A stretch of 64,000 nucleotides of DNA from an uncultured Roseobacter sp. (GCF_947495275.1 NZ_CANLYL010000003.1:1-64000); one strand, 5' to 3'. Positions 16,996 to 25,980 are shown, numbered from the stretch's first letter. Notes: generated by a model from the sequence alone, not told the origin. Made by a program: numbers and translations.

Positions 16996-18279
16996 TTAGT
17001 TGCAGTTGGATGCGATGTTGTTCTCTGCCTTGAACGCAGCAGAATCCTCATCAATCAACGGCTGGATGACGCTCATGTCCGTCGGTGCAAAATCCGAAAT
17101 CGTCACGAACTCGCCCGCACTTGCGTCCCATTGCGTGACGGCCACCATGCCTTCGCCGCCGTGGTTTTCACATGAGACGGAGAACGACGGACCAAAGCCT
17201 GGCAGTCCATTGGCGGCCATTACGTCCTCCGTGATCACCAGTGCTTCCATACCGTCTCGCATCTGACCGGAGGTGATGTCATCCACCCCATGCATCTTCT
17301 GCGCCACTTTTACCGCCTCGGCGGCCAGCATGGCGGCATAGATACCCCGATTGTAGGGCACGGTACCAAGCTGATCGCCCGCACCCGCAGCCTTGCCTGT
17401 GTCGACCACGTATTTTTGCAGGTCTTCGTAGAGCGGGAAATCATCGCCCACCGCTGTCAGCGCCAACGCCTTGAACCCATTGGCCTTGTCACCGGCCGGG
17501 GTCACATCGATCTCAGCCCCCGACCACCAGATGCCGATGAAGTTTTCCATCGGGAAACGGATGTTGGCGGCTTCCTGCACGGCCACCTGGTTCATCACAC
17601 CCCAGCCGTACATGATCACATTGTCCGGCTTTTCACGGCGGATTTGCAGCCATTGGGATTTCTGTTCCTGTCCGGGGTGATCAACCGCCAGCAGGCTCAG
17701 CTCGAACCCGTGCTTTTCACTGAGCTTCTCCAGCGTCCGGATGGGCTCCTTGCCATAGGCGGAGTTGTGGTAAACCAGTGCGATCTTCTTGCCAGATATA
17801 TCGCCACCATTCTGTTCCAGAATGTGGTTGATCGCGGCGGATGCCCCGTTCCAGTAGTTGGCCGGGTAGTTGAAAACATGGCTGAAGACATCGCCGTTAG
17901 CCGCAGATGTCCTGCCATACCCCATGGAGTGAATCGGAATGTCATCCGCCGTGGCCTTGGGGATCAACTGGTAGGTGATGCCGGTGGAAAGCGGTTGGTA
18001 CACCAATGCGCCTTCACCTTTGGTGCTCTCATAGCACTCCACGCCTTTTTCGGTGTTATAGCCGGTCTCGCATTCCAGCACGCGTGCTGCCACGCCGCCG
18101 ATGCCGCCGTCACGCTCGTTCAGCAGCGTGAAGTAATCCGCATACCCATCGGCAAACGGAATGCCGCCCGCCGCATATGGTCCTGTCCGGTAGCTCAGCG
18201 ATGGAAAGACAAGATCCGCCATCACGGGGCTTGCCGCCATCAGGCCGGCCACGGCCATTGTTCCCAGTTTATACTTCAT
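16996..18279 (-). CDS. periplasmic substrate-binding protein of a HAAT-type ABC transporter
   Basis: A 427-residue type I periplasmic binding protein. The signal peptide covers about the first 21 residues (cleavage near PVMA-DLVF). The mature start DLVFPSLSYRTGPYAAGGIP and the LLNERDGGIGG segment are characteristic of binding proteins found with CoA-ligase-linked HAAT transporters rather than of classical leucine-binding LivK. The ligand is therefore more likely a carboxylate than leucine, but this is inference. It lies between livM and livF. Confidence 0.9.
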   Translation of the reverse strand: MKYKLGTMAVAGLMAASPVMADLVFPSLSYRTGPYAAGGIPFADGYADYFTLLNERDGGIGGVAARVLECETGYNTEKGVECYESTKGEGALVYQPLSTGITYQLIPKATADDIPIHSMGYGRTSAANGDVFSHVFNYPANYWNGASAAINHILEQNGGDISGKKIALVYHNSAYGKEPIRTLEKLSEKHGFELSLLAVDHPGQEQKSQWLQIRREKPDNVIMYGWGVMNQVAVQEAANIRFPMENFIGIWWSGAEIDVTPAGDKANGFKALALTAVGDDFPLYEDLQKYVVDTGKAAGAGDQLGTVPYNRGIYAAMLAAEAVKVAQKMHGVDDITSGQMRDGMEALVITEDVMAANGLPGFGPSFSVSCENHGGEGMVAVTQWDASAGEFVTISDFAPTDMSVIQPLIDEDSAAFKAENNIASNCN

Positions 18280-18367
18280 CGGTGTTACCTCCCTTGGTGT
18301 TTGTCCGATATCCCGGGTGCCCGGGGTCTTCGAGGCGGGTTTGCCCGCCGTTATTCTGCAGCCCGAC

Positions 18368-19444
18368 CTAGTGCGGGAAGGGCCACAATCTCAGTTTCTC
18401 CTTGGCAACGCGCCAAAGCTGCGCCAGCCCATGCGGTTCCGCGATCAGGAAGACCACGATCAGACCGCCCACAATCACCAGATTCAGGTGCGCCACGATG
18501 TCCGTGGGCCAGCCCAACCAATCCACGCCAATGACCTTCAGCAGCACCGGCAGCAGCACCAGAAATGCCGCCCCCGCAAAGGAACCAAAGATCGAACCCA
18601 GGCCCCCAATGATGATCATGAAAAGTACCAGGAAGGATTTAGTGATGCCAAAGGCCTCGCCCACTTCCACCGCACCCAGATAAACCGCAAAGAACAGCGC
18701 GCCGCTGATCCCGACAAAGAAGGACGACACAGCAAAGGCCGTCAGCTTGGCCTTGAGCGGGTTCACCCCGATGATTTCCGCCGCGATATCCATATCGCGA
18801 ATGGCCATCCACTGCCGTCCCACCGATCCGCGTGTCAGGTTGCGCGCCACTACCGCGGAGAAGATCGTGAAGATCAGGCAGAACATGTAGGTGGCCCAGG
18901 CTTCGGTGTTGGGCCCGGTGATCAGGATGCCGAAGGTGTCGCGTTCAGGGGCGTTGATCTGACCGGAGGCCGAATAATTGTAGAACCACGACACACGGTT
19001 AAACAGCCAGACCAGAAAGAACTGCGCCGCCAGTGTCGCCACCGCCAGATAGAACCCTTTGATGCGCAGGCTCGGCAGGCCGAAGAGCACGCCCACCGCC
19101 GCCGTAATCCCACCCGCCAGCAGCACATGGATGAACATGCTGACTTCGGGAAAGGCCGTCATCAGCTTGTAACAGGCATAGGCCCCCACAGCCATAAAAC
19201 CACCTGTGCCCAGACTCACCTGCCCGCAGTAGCCCACCAGAATATTCAGCCCGATCGCCGCGATCGCATAGATCAGAAACGGCATGAAAATCGAATTGAC
19301 CCAGTAGTCATTGATCATGAACGGAATGACAAAAATCGCGACAAAGAGCACTGCATAGTATCGCCAGCGGTCGAACTTGATCGGAAAGGTTTGGCTGTCT
19401 TCAGAATAGGTGGTGCTGAAGTCACCGGCTTCACGATAGAGCAT
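18368..19444 (-). CDS. livM: LivM-type ABC transporter permease
   Basis: A 358-residue inner-membrane permease with about ten hydrophobic segments and the HAAT permease hallmark VGYCGQVSLGTGGFMAVGAYA. The N-terminal about 40 residues are a hydrophilic cytoplasmic lead (FSTTYSEDSQTFPIKFDRW), longer than in classical LivM. Its ATG overlaps the stop of the GFA-family gene by 1 base (TAATG), so the two are translationally coupled. Confidence 0.93.
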   Translation of the reverse strand: MLYREAGDFSTTYSEDSQTFPIKFDRWRYYAVLFVAIFVIPFMINDYWVNSIFMPFLIYAIAAIGLNILVGYCGQVSLGTGGFMAVGAYACYKLMTAFPEVSMFIHVLLAGGITAAVGVLFGLPSLRIKGFYLAVATLAAQFFLVWLFNRVSWFYNYSASGQINAPERDTFGILITGPNTEAWATYMFCLIFTIFSAVVARNLTRGSVGRQWMAIRDMDIAAEIIGVNPLKAKLTAFAVSSFFVGISGALFFAVYLGAVEVGEAFGITKSFLVLFMIIIGGLGSIFGSFAGAAFLVLLPVLLKVIGVDWLGWPTDIVAHLNLVIVGGLIVVFLIAEPHGLAQLWRVAKEKLRLWPFPH

Positions 19445-19827
19445 TAGTCGGCTCCCTGAATTTCTGGGTTGTAGTTGACGCCATCAAGCCAAGGCACCGG
19501 ATCGACATCGCGGGGATTGACGCCTTCAATGCCGCCCACGTTCACGCCGAAATCCGACGTGTTCGAACTGCGCCGGTGATGCGTGTAACATCCGCAAATG
19601 CTGCAAAAGTAATGCTCTGCCCGCCGGGGGCCGAACTGGTAGAGCGCAAGGGCCGCACCACGTATCACCTTCAGGTCGCCATCGCGCACGGAGACATTCA
19701 TGGCTCCTCTGCGACGACAGAAAGAACAATCGCACCGACGCGCGGTCTCCAAGTCTTCGGCCAGGATGACCTTCAGCTCGCTGGCGCCACAATGGCACGT
19801 CAGGCGCATTGGAACACCTTTTGTCAT
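19444..19827 (-). CDS. GFA-family zinc protein (glutathione-dependent formaldehyde-activating-like)
   Basis: A small (127-residue) Zn-binding protein of the GFA/CENP-V fold. Three cysteine pairs are visible: CHCG, CDCSFC and CSICGC. I start it at the ATG with GGGAGG six bases upstream, not at an earlier in-frame ATG. True Gfa enzymes add glutathione to formaldehyde, but most members are of unknown function. Its stop overlaps the livM start (TAATG), so it belongs to the transporter operon. Confidence 0.8.
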   Translation of the reverse strand: MTKGVPMRLTCHCGASELKVILAEDLETARRCDCSFCRRRGAMNVSVRDGDLKVIRGAALALYQFGPRRAEHYFCSICGCYTHHRRSSNTSDFGVNVGGIEGVNPRDVDPVPWLDGVNYNPEIQGAD

Positions 19828-19962
19828 CGACAGCCTCCCGATCTGCACCGGCGCGTTTTCGCCCTGATAACGGCATTAACCAGATCACAATCTTTCACAG
19901 ATTTTCCCAATTCTGCCCCATTTCCCCCGGCAAAACCGCTCGTGGGGGAAGGAGTGGAAGAC

Positions 19963-20301
19963 ATGACGGCCATCCTCAAGGAAATGCGCCAATTGGAAGA
20001 GCGTCTGGCACGTGGCGAGATTTCAGATGTCGCGTATCTGGCGCAACGGGCGCAACTGATCGAAAGTGTCGACGTTGTAGAGACCGAGTTCGTTGATGCG
20101 GACCCAGCACTCCAAAAGACCCGCAAGGGAAAATCCGGCTCAATGATCTGGGGGCTTGGGATCATAATATGTTTGCTTGTTGTGGGCGTCTGTCTGGCCC
20201 TGGCGATGCTGACATTTGCGGATTTCAATCTGGCGTTGACGCTGGGTGTCACGGTTCTTGCGGCCCTGAGTGTGGCGCTCTTTCGCAGCCTGGAAGAATA
20301 G
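19963..20301 (+). CDS. small two-helix membrane protein of unknown function
   Basis: A 112-residue protein read opposite to the surrounding transporter genes. Residues 1-35 are hydrophilic and helical (ILKEMRQLEERLARGEISDVAYLAQRAQL, resembling a short SHOCT-type helix). Two membrane segments follow (about 57-78 and 83-102), ending FRSLEE. GGGGAAGGAG lies just upstream of the ATG. It sits alone in the gap between livH and the GFA gene. I do not recognise a named family. Confidence 0.65.
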   Translation: MTAILKEMRQLEERLARGEISDVAYLAQRAQLIESVDVVETEFVDADPALQKTRKGKSGSMIWGLGIIICLLVVGVCLALAMLTFADFNLALTLGVTVLAALSVALFRSLEE

Positions 20302-20322
20302 CGCACTGCGGCCGCGCCTGTC

Positions 20323-21312
20323 TCACACGCGTTCAATGATCTTCTCCCCGAACAGACCCTGCGGGCGAAACACCAGAAAGACCAGCGCCAGCATATAGGC
20401 GAACCAGTTTTCCGTAGCCCCCCCAAGGTAGGGTGCGCCGATCAGGAACTCGAAAAGCTTCTCGCCCACGCCGATGATCAGCCCGCCGACAATGGCACCC
20501 GGGATCGAGGTGAACCCGCCTAGCATCAGCACCGGCAGCGCCTTGAGCGCGATCAGTGACAACGAGAATTGAACTCCCGATTTGGCCCCCCACATGATGC
20601 CAGCAACCAGTGCCACGAACCCGGCCAGCGACCAGACCAGTATCCAGATGAAATTCAGCGACACGCCTACCGAAAGCGCCGCCTGATGGTCATCTGCCAC
20701 CGCGCGCATGGCCCGACCCTGCTTGGTATATTGCGCGAACATGACCAGACCGATCACCAGCAATGCCGCCACCACGGAGGCCACAATATCCAGATTGTCG
20801 ATGAAAAAGCCGTAACCGAACCAGCCGAAAGTGGCCTCGTCAATGGCGACGTTGATGCCCTGCGGCAGCCCCACATCGAGCGTTTTGATATCGGAGCCCC
20901 ACATGAGGTCTCCGACCCCTTCGAGGAAATAGGCGAGCCCGATGGTCGCCATGAACAGAATGATCGGTTCCTGCCCGACGAGATAGCGAAAGATGTAGCG
21001 TTGCACCATCCAAGCGAGCAAAATCATCACGCCGATGGTCAGAATGATCGACAGGAACGCAGGGATGCTCCACCCGAAATAATGAATGTCCGTGCCAAAA
21101 ATCGCATTGATCAAATGCGCAAAAGGCACCTGCCCATTCATGATCCCGTAAAGGGTCATGGCAGCAAACAGCGCCATGACCCCTTGTGCAAAGTTGAAAA
21201 TGCCGCTGGCCTTATAGATCAAGACGAACCCCAAGGCGACAAGCGCATAAAGCACCCCCGCCATCAGACCGTTCAAGAAAACCTCGATGGTAAAGGCCAG
21301 CTGTTCCGGCAT
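20323..21312 (-). CDS. livH: LivH-type ABC transporter permease
   Basis: A 329-residue permease with about eight membrane segments. The HAAT permease pattern appears as NGLMAGVLYALVALGFVLIYKASGIFNFAQG near the start and as ALKALPVLMLGGFTSIPGAIVGGLIIGVGEKL toward the end. With livM, livF, livG and the binding protein it completes an ABC importer. Its start touches the stop of the upstream exported-protein gene. Confidence 0.94.
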   Translation of the reverse strand: MPEQLAFTIEVFLNGLMAGVLYALVALGFVLIYKASGIFNFAQGVMALFAAMTLYGIMNGQVPFAHLINAIFGTDIHYFGWSIPAFLSIILTIGVMILLAWMVQRYIFRYLVGQEPIILFMATIGLAYFLEGVGDLMWGSDIKTLDVGLPQGINVAIDEATFGWFGYGFFIDNLDIVASVVAALLVIGLVMFAQYTKQGRAMRAVADDHQAALSVGVSLNFIWILVWSLAGFVALVAGIMWGAKSGVQFSLSLIALKALPVLMLGGFTSIPGAIVGGLIIGVGEKLFEFLIGAPYLGGATENWFAYMLALVFLVFRPQGLFGEKIIERV

Positions 21313-21914
21313 CAGTTTGCTCCTTGCCCCAGCAGAGCGCGGGTGTGCTCGCGCTCTGGCTGATATGATACTTTGAGCCGGGTCAGACCCGCCTCGCTCA
21401 GGTTCCAGTTCAGGGTGATCTCGGTGACCCGCCCATCATCGCGCGGTGCGGCCAGAAAGACAGCGGCATAAGCGCGTGGCATCTCGCGTTTCGATACAGG
21501 CTCAAACGGGGCGGTGGCCGCAAACTGCGCCCCTTCCCCCTCGCGCCAGTCGCGATAGGCCAAAAGCAGGTCCGAATACTGCATTCCCGTCATCAAGAGT
21601 TCGCACGACGGGTATTCGTCACCGTAGACCACCGCCACCTGTGGGTTCGGCGTCGTCATGTAACCCAGCGTGACCTGCGTCAGTTCGCTGGCCGCGAAGC
21701 GCGCCCGCGCGCCGCTGGGGATTTCGCGCAGGTTTGACCGATCCAAAGAGGACGGGTCATCCAGATATGCTGCGCAGTAGGATTGATAGACCGCGCAGGT
21801 CTCTTGCATTGCAGGTGTTGGTTCTTCGCAGAATCTCGGCCCTGCTTCAGCTTGCGCGCCTGTGAACACTATACTTCCAAAGGCGAACGCGCCCATTAAC
21901 CACCAATTACTCAT
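21312..21914 (-). CDS. exported protein of unknown function (paralogue A)
   Basis: A 200-residue protein with a signal peptide (MSNWWLMGAFAFGSIVFTGAQAEA). I start it at the ATG preceded by GGAGG, not at the upstream in-frame GTG. The mature part has four cysteines (FCEEP, ETCAVY, SYCAAY, PSCELL), suggesting disulfides. Segments such as QVAVVYGDEYPSCELL and the later YAAVFLAAP align by eye with the second exported protein two genes upstream, so the two look like diverged duplicates. It is coupled to livH. No known domain was recognised. Confidence 0.7.
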   Translation of the reverse strand: MSNWWLMGAFAFGSIVFTGAQAEAGPRFCEEPTPAMQETCAVYQSYCAAYLDDPSSLDRSNLREIPSGARARFAASELTQVTLGYMTTPNPQVAVVYGDEYPSCELLMTGMQYSDLLLAYRDWREGEGAQFAATAPFEPVSKREMPRAYAAVFLAAPRDDGRVTEITLNWNLSEAGLTRLKVSYQPEREHTRALLGQGAN

Positions 21915-22184
21915 GTGTACCCTCCAAACGGTATCCATTGTCCGTCTGCTCTGTGACACCGGCCCACGCGGGTCGGCATTGCATGAAGGACAGGATCGCC
22001 GGCAGACTAAGCATGATCTTGCCCATGCTTTGGTGGTACCACGGAAACAATCCGCCGATGGTTAACCATTTGTTCAAAAAATATAACAGGAGTGGTAGGT
22101 TCGTGAGGGTATGGTTGAGCTGCACAAGGGTGGGCACGGAAGACCAGTTTGCACGCCTATTGGCCAAGAAATGACTTGCGCGGA
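21915..22184. other. intergenic gap between the two exported-protein genes
   Basis: These 270 bases separate the two exported-protein genes. I see no gene I can support. A short rightward frame of 78 codons exists but has no family likeness or clear start signal. Confidence 0.4.
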
Positions 22185-22874
22185 TCATGAACCGCACTCT
22201 TCCGGCCACAAACTGCAAAGTTTGTCCGAAGCAGGCTGCCGTACCGCTTTCGCATGCAAAAAGATCACTTCCTTGCCGTATCGATAAGTGATTGTGATTT
22301 CGACAAAGTCTGATGGCAGCGGCGCGATCAGAACGCCTTCGAATTCGGACCCAAACGGCGGGTCGTAGACTGTGCGCGGTTCGGGCAGGCGGGACGGACG
22401 GTAGTTCGCAGTGTCCGGCCGCGTTAAGGACTTCCAGTCTGTCAAAAGCTGATCCGTAAAGTCGGCCACATTGCCGGACGACAAATGAATCACGTGACAA
22501 ACCGTTCCGCTACTTCCCACCACCACAGCCATCGGATGACTTCCCGCCCAAAACGCGTAGAACGCCTCCGCTGCGGCAAAGTCCTCAACGTACCGTGGGG
22601 TTCTGTTCATAGCTTCTTTGAGAACGGCGGTTTGGTCCTCACTCAACTGATCCAAGCCATCCGTATTGAGCGCGCCTTCCTCAATAACAGATTGGCAAAC
22701 GCCCCAGATGCTTCCGAGAACTGTATCGTATGCGCGGTACGACGCTCCGGCATGTGCGGGCATCATGACCAAAAACAAATAAAGCGTTACGAACGCGCCC
22801 GCCACGCACCGACGTAATACCGACGTGATACCGACGCAAAACCGACGCGCCACCGACGGACCCAAATCAGTCAT
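22185..22874 (-). CDS. exported protein of unknown function (paralogue B)
   Basis: A 229-residue protein whose membrane-like segment (FVTLYLFLVMMPAHAG) looks like a signal peptide, but preceded by an unusually long 28-residue lead. That lead is encoded by an 11-base tandem repeat, so the true start may be an internal GTG or TTG nearer the hydrophobic core. The mature part shares a layout with paralogue A: MAVVVGSSGTVCHVI, a TDQLLTDW helix and FEGVLIAPLPSDFVEITI. The annotated start overlaps the livG stop by 8 bases. Function unknown. Confidence 0.65.
   Translation of the reverse strand: MTDLGPSVARRFCVGITSVLRRCVAGAFVTLYLFLVMMPAHAGASYRAYDTVLGSIWGVCQSVIEEGALNTDGLDQLSEDQTAVLKEAMNRTPRYVEDFAAAEAFYAFWAGSHPMAVVVGSSGTVCHVIHLSSGNVADFTDQLLTDWKSLTRPDTANYRPSRLPEPRTVYDPPFGSEFEGVLIAPLPSDFVEITITYRYGKEVIFLHAKAVRQPASDKLCSLWPEECGS
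22808..22862. repeat. 11-base tandem repeat, five copies
   Basis: ACCGACG recurs exactly every 11 bases at 22808, 22819, 22830, 22841 and 22852, with four variable bases after each. The array covers the 5' end of the exported-protein gene just after the livG stop. Eleven is not a multiple of three, so gain or loss of a unit would change the reading frame of the lead. Confidence 0.85.
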
Positions 22875-23685
22875 GCGCGACCCCCAGATAGGCGTCGATC
22901 ACCGCCTGATTGCCACGCACCTCTGCCGGGGTCCCGTCACCGATCTTCTTGCCGTAGTCCATCACCACGACCCGGTCACTCAGATCCATGACCACGCCCA
23001 TGTCATGCTCAATGAGCGCAATCGTTGTCCCGAACTCGTCATTCACATCGAGGATAAAGCGGCTCATGTCCTCTTTCTCCTCGACATTCATACCCGCCAT
23101 CGGCTCGTCGAGCAGCAAGAGCGACGGCTCCGCCGCCAGCGCCCGCGCCAGCTCAACCCGTTTTTTCAGCCCATATGGAAGACGCGCAACGGGGGTCTTC
23201 CGAATGGCTTGAATTTCAAGAAAATCAATAATCTTCTCCGCGACTTCGCGGTTGGCAGTTTCCTCTGTTTCCGCCGCACCTTTCCACAAAGCCTGTTGCC
23301 AAAGCCCGGTTTTCATATGGGTCAGTCGACCAGTCATCACATTGTCGAGCACCGACATGCCTTCAAAGAGCGCAATATTCTGGAAGGTACGCGCGATGCC
23401 CTGCTGGGCAACCTGGTAAGGTTTCATCGGCGGGCGCGGACTGCCTTTGTAAAGAACCTCGCCCTCCTGCGGGATATAGAACCCGGAGATCACATTAAGC
23501 ATTGAGGATTTACCCGCGCCGTTCGGGCCGATTATGGCGCGGATTTCACCCTCACGGATATCAAAGGAAATATCCTTGATCGCCTCAACCCCGCCGAATC
23601 TAAGGGTAATATTGCGCATCTCCATGACCACGCCGCCAATCTTGCGACCGTCCTCGGTGGTATATCCTTGTGATTGATCAAGCAT
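22867..23685 (-). CDS. livG: LivG-type ABC transporter ATPase
   Basis: A 272-residue ATP-binding subunit. Walker A GPNGAGKSS is near 53-61; the LivG-specific QQGIARTFQNIALFEGMSVLDNVMTG segment and Walker B PSLLLLDEPMAGM follow, then the C-terminal HDMGVVMDLSDRVVVMDYGKKI. The start chosen gives the family N-terminus MLDQSQGYTTED; the frame stays open 63 codons further upstream but without family likeness. A GGGGG stretch lies near a Shine-Dalgarno position. It is the second ATPase of the HAAT cluster. Confidence 0.93.
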   Translation of the reverse strand: MLDQSQGYTTEDGRKIGGVVMEMRNITLRFGGVEAIKDISFDIREGEIRAIIGPNGAGKSSMLNVISGFYIPQEGEVLYKGSPRPPMKPYQVAQQGIARTFQNIALFEGMSVLDNVMTGRLTHMKTGLWQQALWKGAAETEETANREVAEKIIDFLEIQAIRKTPVARLPYGLKKRVELARALAAEPSLLLLDEPMAGMNVEEKEDMSRFILDVNDEFGTTIALIEHDMGVVMDLSDRVVVMDYGKKIGDGTPAEVRGNQAVIDAYLGVAHD

Positions 23686-23773
23686 GTTCTGCCCCCAACG
23701 TTCTAAGGGTCCGCGAAATATTAACCATTTTCGATTTAGAGTGATGGAAGGAGCAGCACGAGGGAGCATTACA

Positions 23774-23953
23774 ATGCGTAAAGACTGGGAACGGAACTGC
23801 CTCATGTCCATGGCTGCCAAGCGCAGGAACAAGGGTCTCAGCCGAGCAGAGGCGATCCGGGACATCGAATCCATCCTGCGCGGATTTTCGACACGCTTTC
23901 ACATCAGTCGCGCCGTCAGCGCCACTTACGATGGATCGTCGACCTTCCTGTAG
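23774..23953 (+). CDS. possible small basic protein
   Basis: A 59-residue frame in the gap between livG and the acyl-CoA ligase, read opposite to both. GAGGGAG lies about seven bases before the ATG. The product is basic and helical (RKDWERNCLMSMAAKRRNKGLSRAEAIRDIESILRG in short stretches). I recognise no family. The start signal is its main support, so it may not be a gene. Confidence 0.35.
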   Translation: MRKDWERNCLMSMAAKRRNKGLSRAEAIRDIESILRGFSTRFHISRAVSATYDGSSTFL

Positions 23954-24009
23954 CTTTGGGCGACAAACAGGTGGTGTCATAGCGGGCATCGCATCAGGAA
24001 CAGACGTTA

Positions 24010-25980
24010 TCATTCGGCAGCCATCTTCTGTGCCACGGCCTGCACTGCAGCGTTGCGCACTTCCAATGTCGCGGAAATAGAGCCCTTGCGGCCATCTTCG
24101 TAAGTCACTTCCGTTTCAGTGCTGACCGAGCTTGATCCATCGTAGAGCGCCGCGATAATATCGGCATATTTCTCCTCAATAATCCTGCGGCGAACCTTGC
24201 GGGTGCGGGTCAATTCACCGTCATCCGCATCGAGTTCTTTATGCAGAACCACAAAACGGTGTACCTGACAGCCCGACAGCATTTCGTCCTGCGCAACAGA
24301 AGCGTTCACCTCTTCCACATGAGACTGAATCGTGTCCATGACCTGAGGGTGGCGGGCAAGCTCCTGATAGGAGGCATAACCGATGTTGTTGCGTTCCGCC
24401 CAGTTGCCAACCGCCGTCAGGTCGATGTTGATGAAGGCTGTACACTCATCCCGCCCGTTGCCGAAAACCACGGCTTCCAGAATGTTGGGGAAAAATTTCA
24501 TTTTGTTTTCAACATACTTGGGTGCAAAGAGCGACCCGTCCGCCATCTGCCCCACATCCTTGGCACGGTCGATGATACGCAGATGCCCCGTGTCCTCCTC
24601 GATAAACCCGGCATCACCGGTGGCGACCCAGCCTTCGGAATCTTTGGTGTCGGCGGTGCTTTCGGCATTCTTGTAGTATTCGACAAAAACCCCCGGAGAG
24701 CGGTAAAAGACCTCTCCGTTCTCCGCGATTTTCAGCTCCACGCCCGGGCAGCAAACACCCACCGTATCACTGCGCACCTCGCCATCAGGCTGGGCGGTGA
24801 TGAAGACTGTGGCTTCGGTCTGGCCATAAAGCTGTTTGAGGTTGATCCCCAGCGATCGGTAAAAATCAAAGATTTCCGGCCCAATCGCCTCGCCGGCCGT
24901 ATAGCCCACGCGAATGCGGCTAAACCCCAGCGTGTTCTTGAGCGGCCCATAGATCACCAACTCACCGATATTGTAGAGGAACCGGTCCCATTGGCTGACG
25001 GGTTCACCGTCCAGAATGGCTGGCCCCACTTTGCGGGCATGCGCCATGAACTTGTCAAAAAGCCTTTTTTTCAAAGGGCTTGCATCTTCCATGCGGATCA
25101 TGACGTTGGTCAATTGCGTCTCGAACACCCTCGGCGGCGCAAAGTAGTAGGTCGGGCCGATCTCACGCAGATCGGTGTGCATCGTCTCCGCACTTTCGGG
25201 ACAATTGGTGCAGAAACCTGTCCACATCGCCTGACCAACGGAGAAAATGAAATCACCGACCCAGGCCATGGGCAAATAGGCAAGAATGTCGTCTGTCTGG
25301 CGTAAACCATCAAATTCCGAGGATGATTTCGCCGTCTCGATCACGTTGCGATTGCTCAGCACAACCCCTTTGGGTTTGCCGGTTGTACCCGACGTGTAAA
25401 GCATCACGCAGGTGCTGTCGTAGGTCAGTTTCCTCTGCCGCGCATCAAGCTCTTTGCTCAACTCGTCGCGTTTGGCACGGCCGGCCTCCTGCACATGCGC
25501 GTATTGATGCAGCTTGGCATGATCGTATTTGCGCAGACCTCTCGGATCGAGATAAATCATCTGTTCGAAATCGGGCAGTTGCGCCTGTACTTCGATGACT
25601 TTGTCGACCTGTTCCTGATCGCCGACGATCACGAAGCGCGCACCGCAATGCCCGAGCACATAGGCCATCTCTTCGGCAACCGCGTCCTGATAAAGCGGCA
25701 CAGGGATCGCGCCACACATTTCCGCTGCGACCATGGACCAGTAGAGGTAGGGTCGGTTCCGCCCGATGATTGCAATAAAGTCGCCTTCTGCCACGCCCAG
25801 ATCAAGAAGTCCCAGCGCCAGTGCTTCGATCTCTTCGCGGGTCTGCGACCATGTCCAGGTCTGCCAGATCCCGTATTCTTTTTCACGATACGCAGGCGCG
25901 TTCGCAAATTCGGTCGCGTTACGATGCAGCAGCGCCGGGACGGATTGAGATCCGTCAGCGCCCAGTGTGCGATTATTCAA
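24010..25980 (-). CDS. long-chain acyl-CoA synthetase-like AMP-forming ligase
   Basis: A 656-residue adenylate-forming enzyme. The AMP-binding motif is VMLYTSGTTGKPKGV; later come KQLYGQTEATVF, GWVATGDAGFIEEDTGHLRIIDRAKDVGQMADG and a long C-terminal domain. The layout resembles the FACS/FadD15 type. It would activate a carboxylate with ATP and CoA. The start codon is TTG, preceded by GGGAGG at good spacing. It is the promoter-proximal gene of the transporter cluster, and a second CoA-ligase-like gene closes the same cluster. Its exact substrate is not known. Confidence 0.88.
   Translation of the reverse strand: MNNRTLGADGSQSVPALLHRNATEFANAPAYREKEYGIWQTWTWSQTREEIEALALGLLDLGVAEGDFIAIIGRNRPYLYWSMVAAEMCGAIPVPLYQDAVAEEMAYVLGHCGARFVIVGDQEQVDKVIEVQAQLPDFEQMIYLDPRGLRKYDHAKLHQYAHVQEAGRAKRDELSKELDARQRKLTYDSTCVMLYTSGTTGKPKGVVLSNRNVIETAKSSSEFDGLRQTDDILAYLPMAWVGDFIFSVGQAMWTGFCTNCPESAETMHTDLREIGPTYYFAPPRVFETQLTNVMIRMEDASPLKKRLFDKFMAHARKVGPAILDGEPVSQWDRFLYNIGELVIYGPLKNTLGFSRIRVGYTAGEAIGPEIFDFYRSLGINLKQLYGQTEATVFITAQPDGEVRSDTVGVCCPGVELKIAENGEVFYRSPGVFVEYYKNAESTADTKDSEGWVATGDAGFIEEDTGHLRIIDRAKDVGQMADGSLFAPKYVENKMKFFPNILEAVVFGNGRDECTAFINIDLTAVGNWAERNNIGYASYQELARHPQVMDTIQSHVEEVNASVAQDEMLSGCQVHRFVVLHKELDADDGELTRTRKVRRRIIEEKYADIIAALYDGSSSVSTETEVTYEDGRKGSISATLEVRNAAVQAVAQKMAAE

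Noticed and set aside
17290..18534. 414-codon rightward open frame
   Set aside because: Antisense shadow of the substrate-binding protein gene with typical antisense composition.
21938..22174. 78-codon rightward frame in the gap between the exported-protein genes
   Set aside because: No Shine-Dalgarno site, no domain and unusual composition.
22808..22862. The 11-base repeat array considered as CRISPR
   Set aside because: Units are far too short, there are no spacers, and no cas genes lie nearby.
24241..25305. 354-codon rightward open frame
   Set aside because: Antisense to the acyl-CoA ligase; no start signal or domain.
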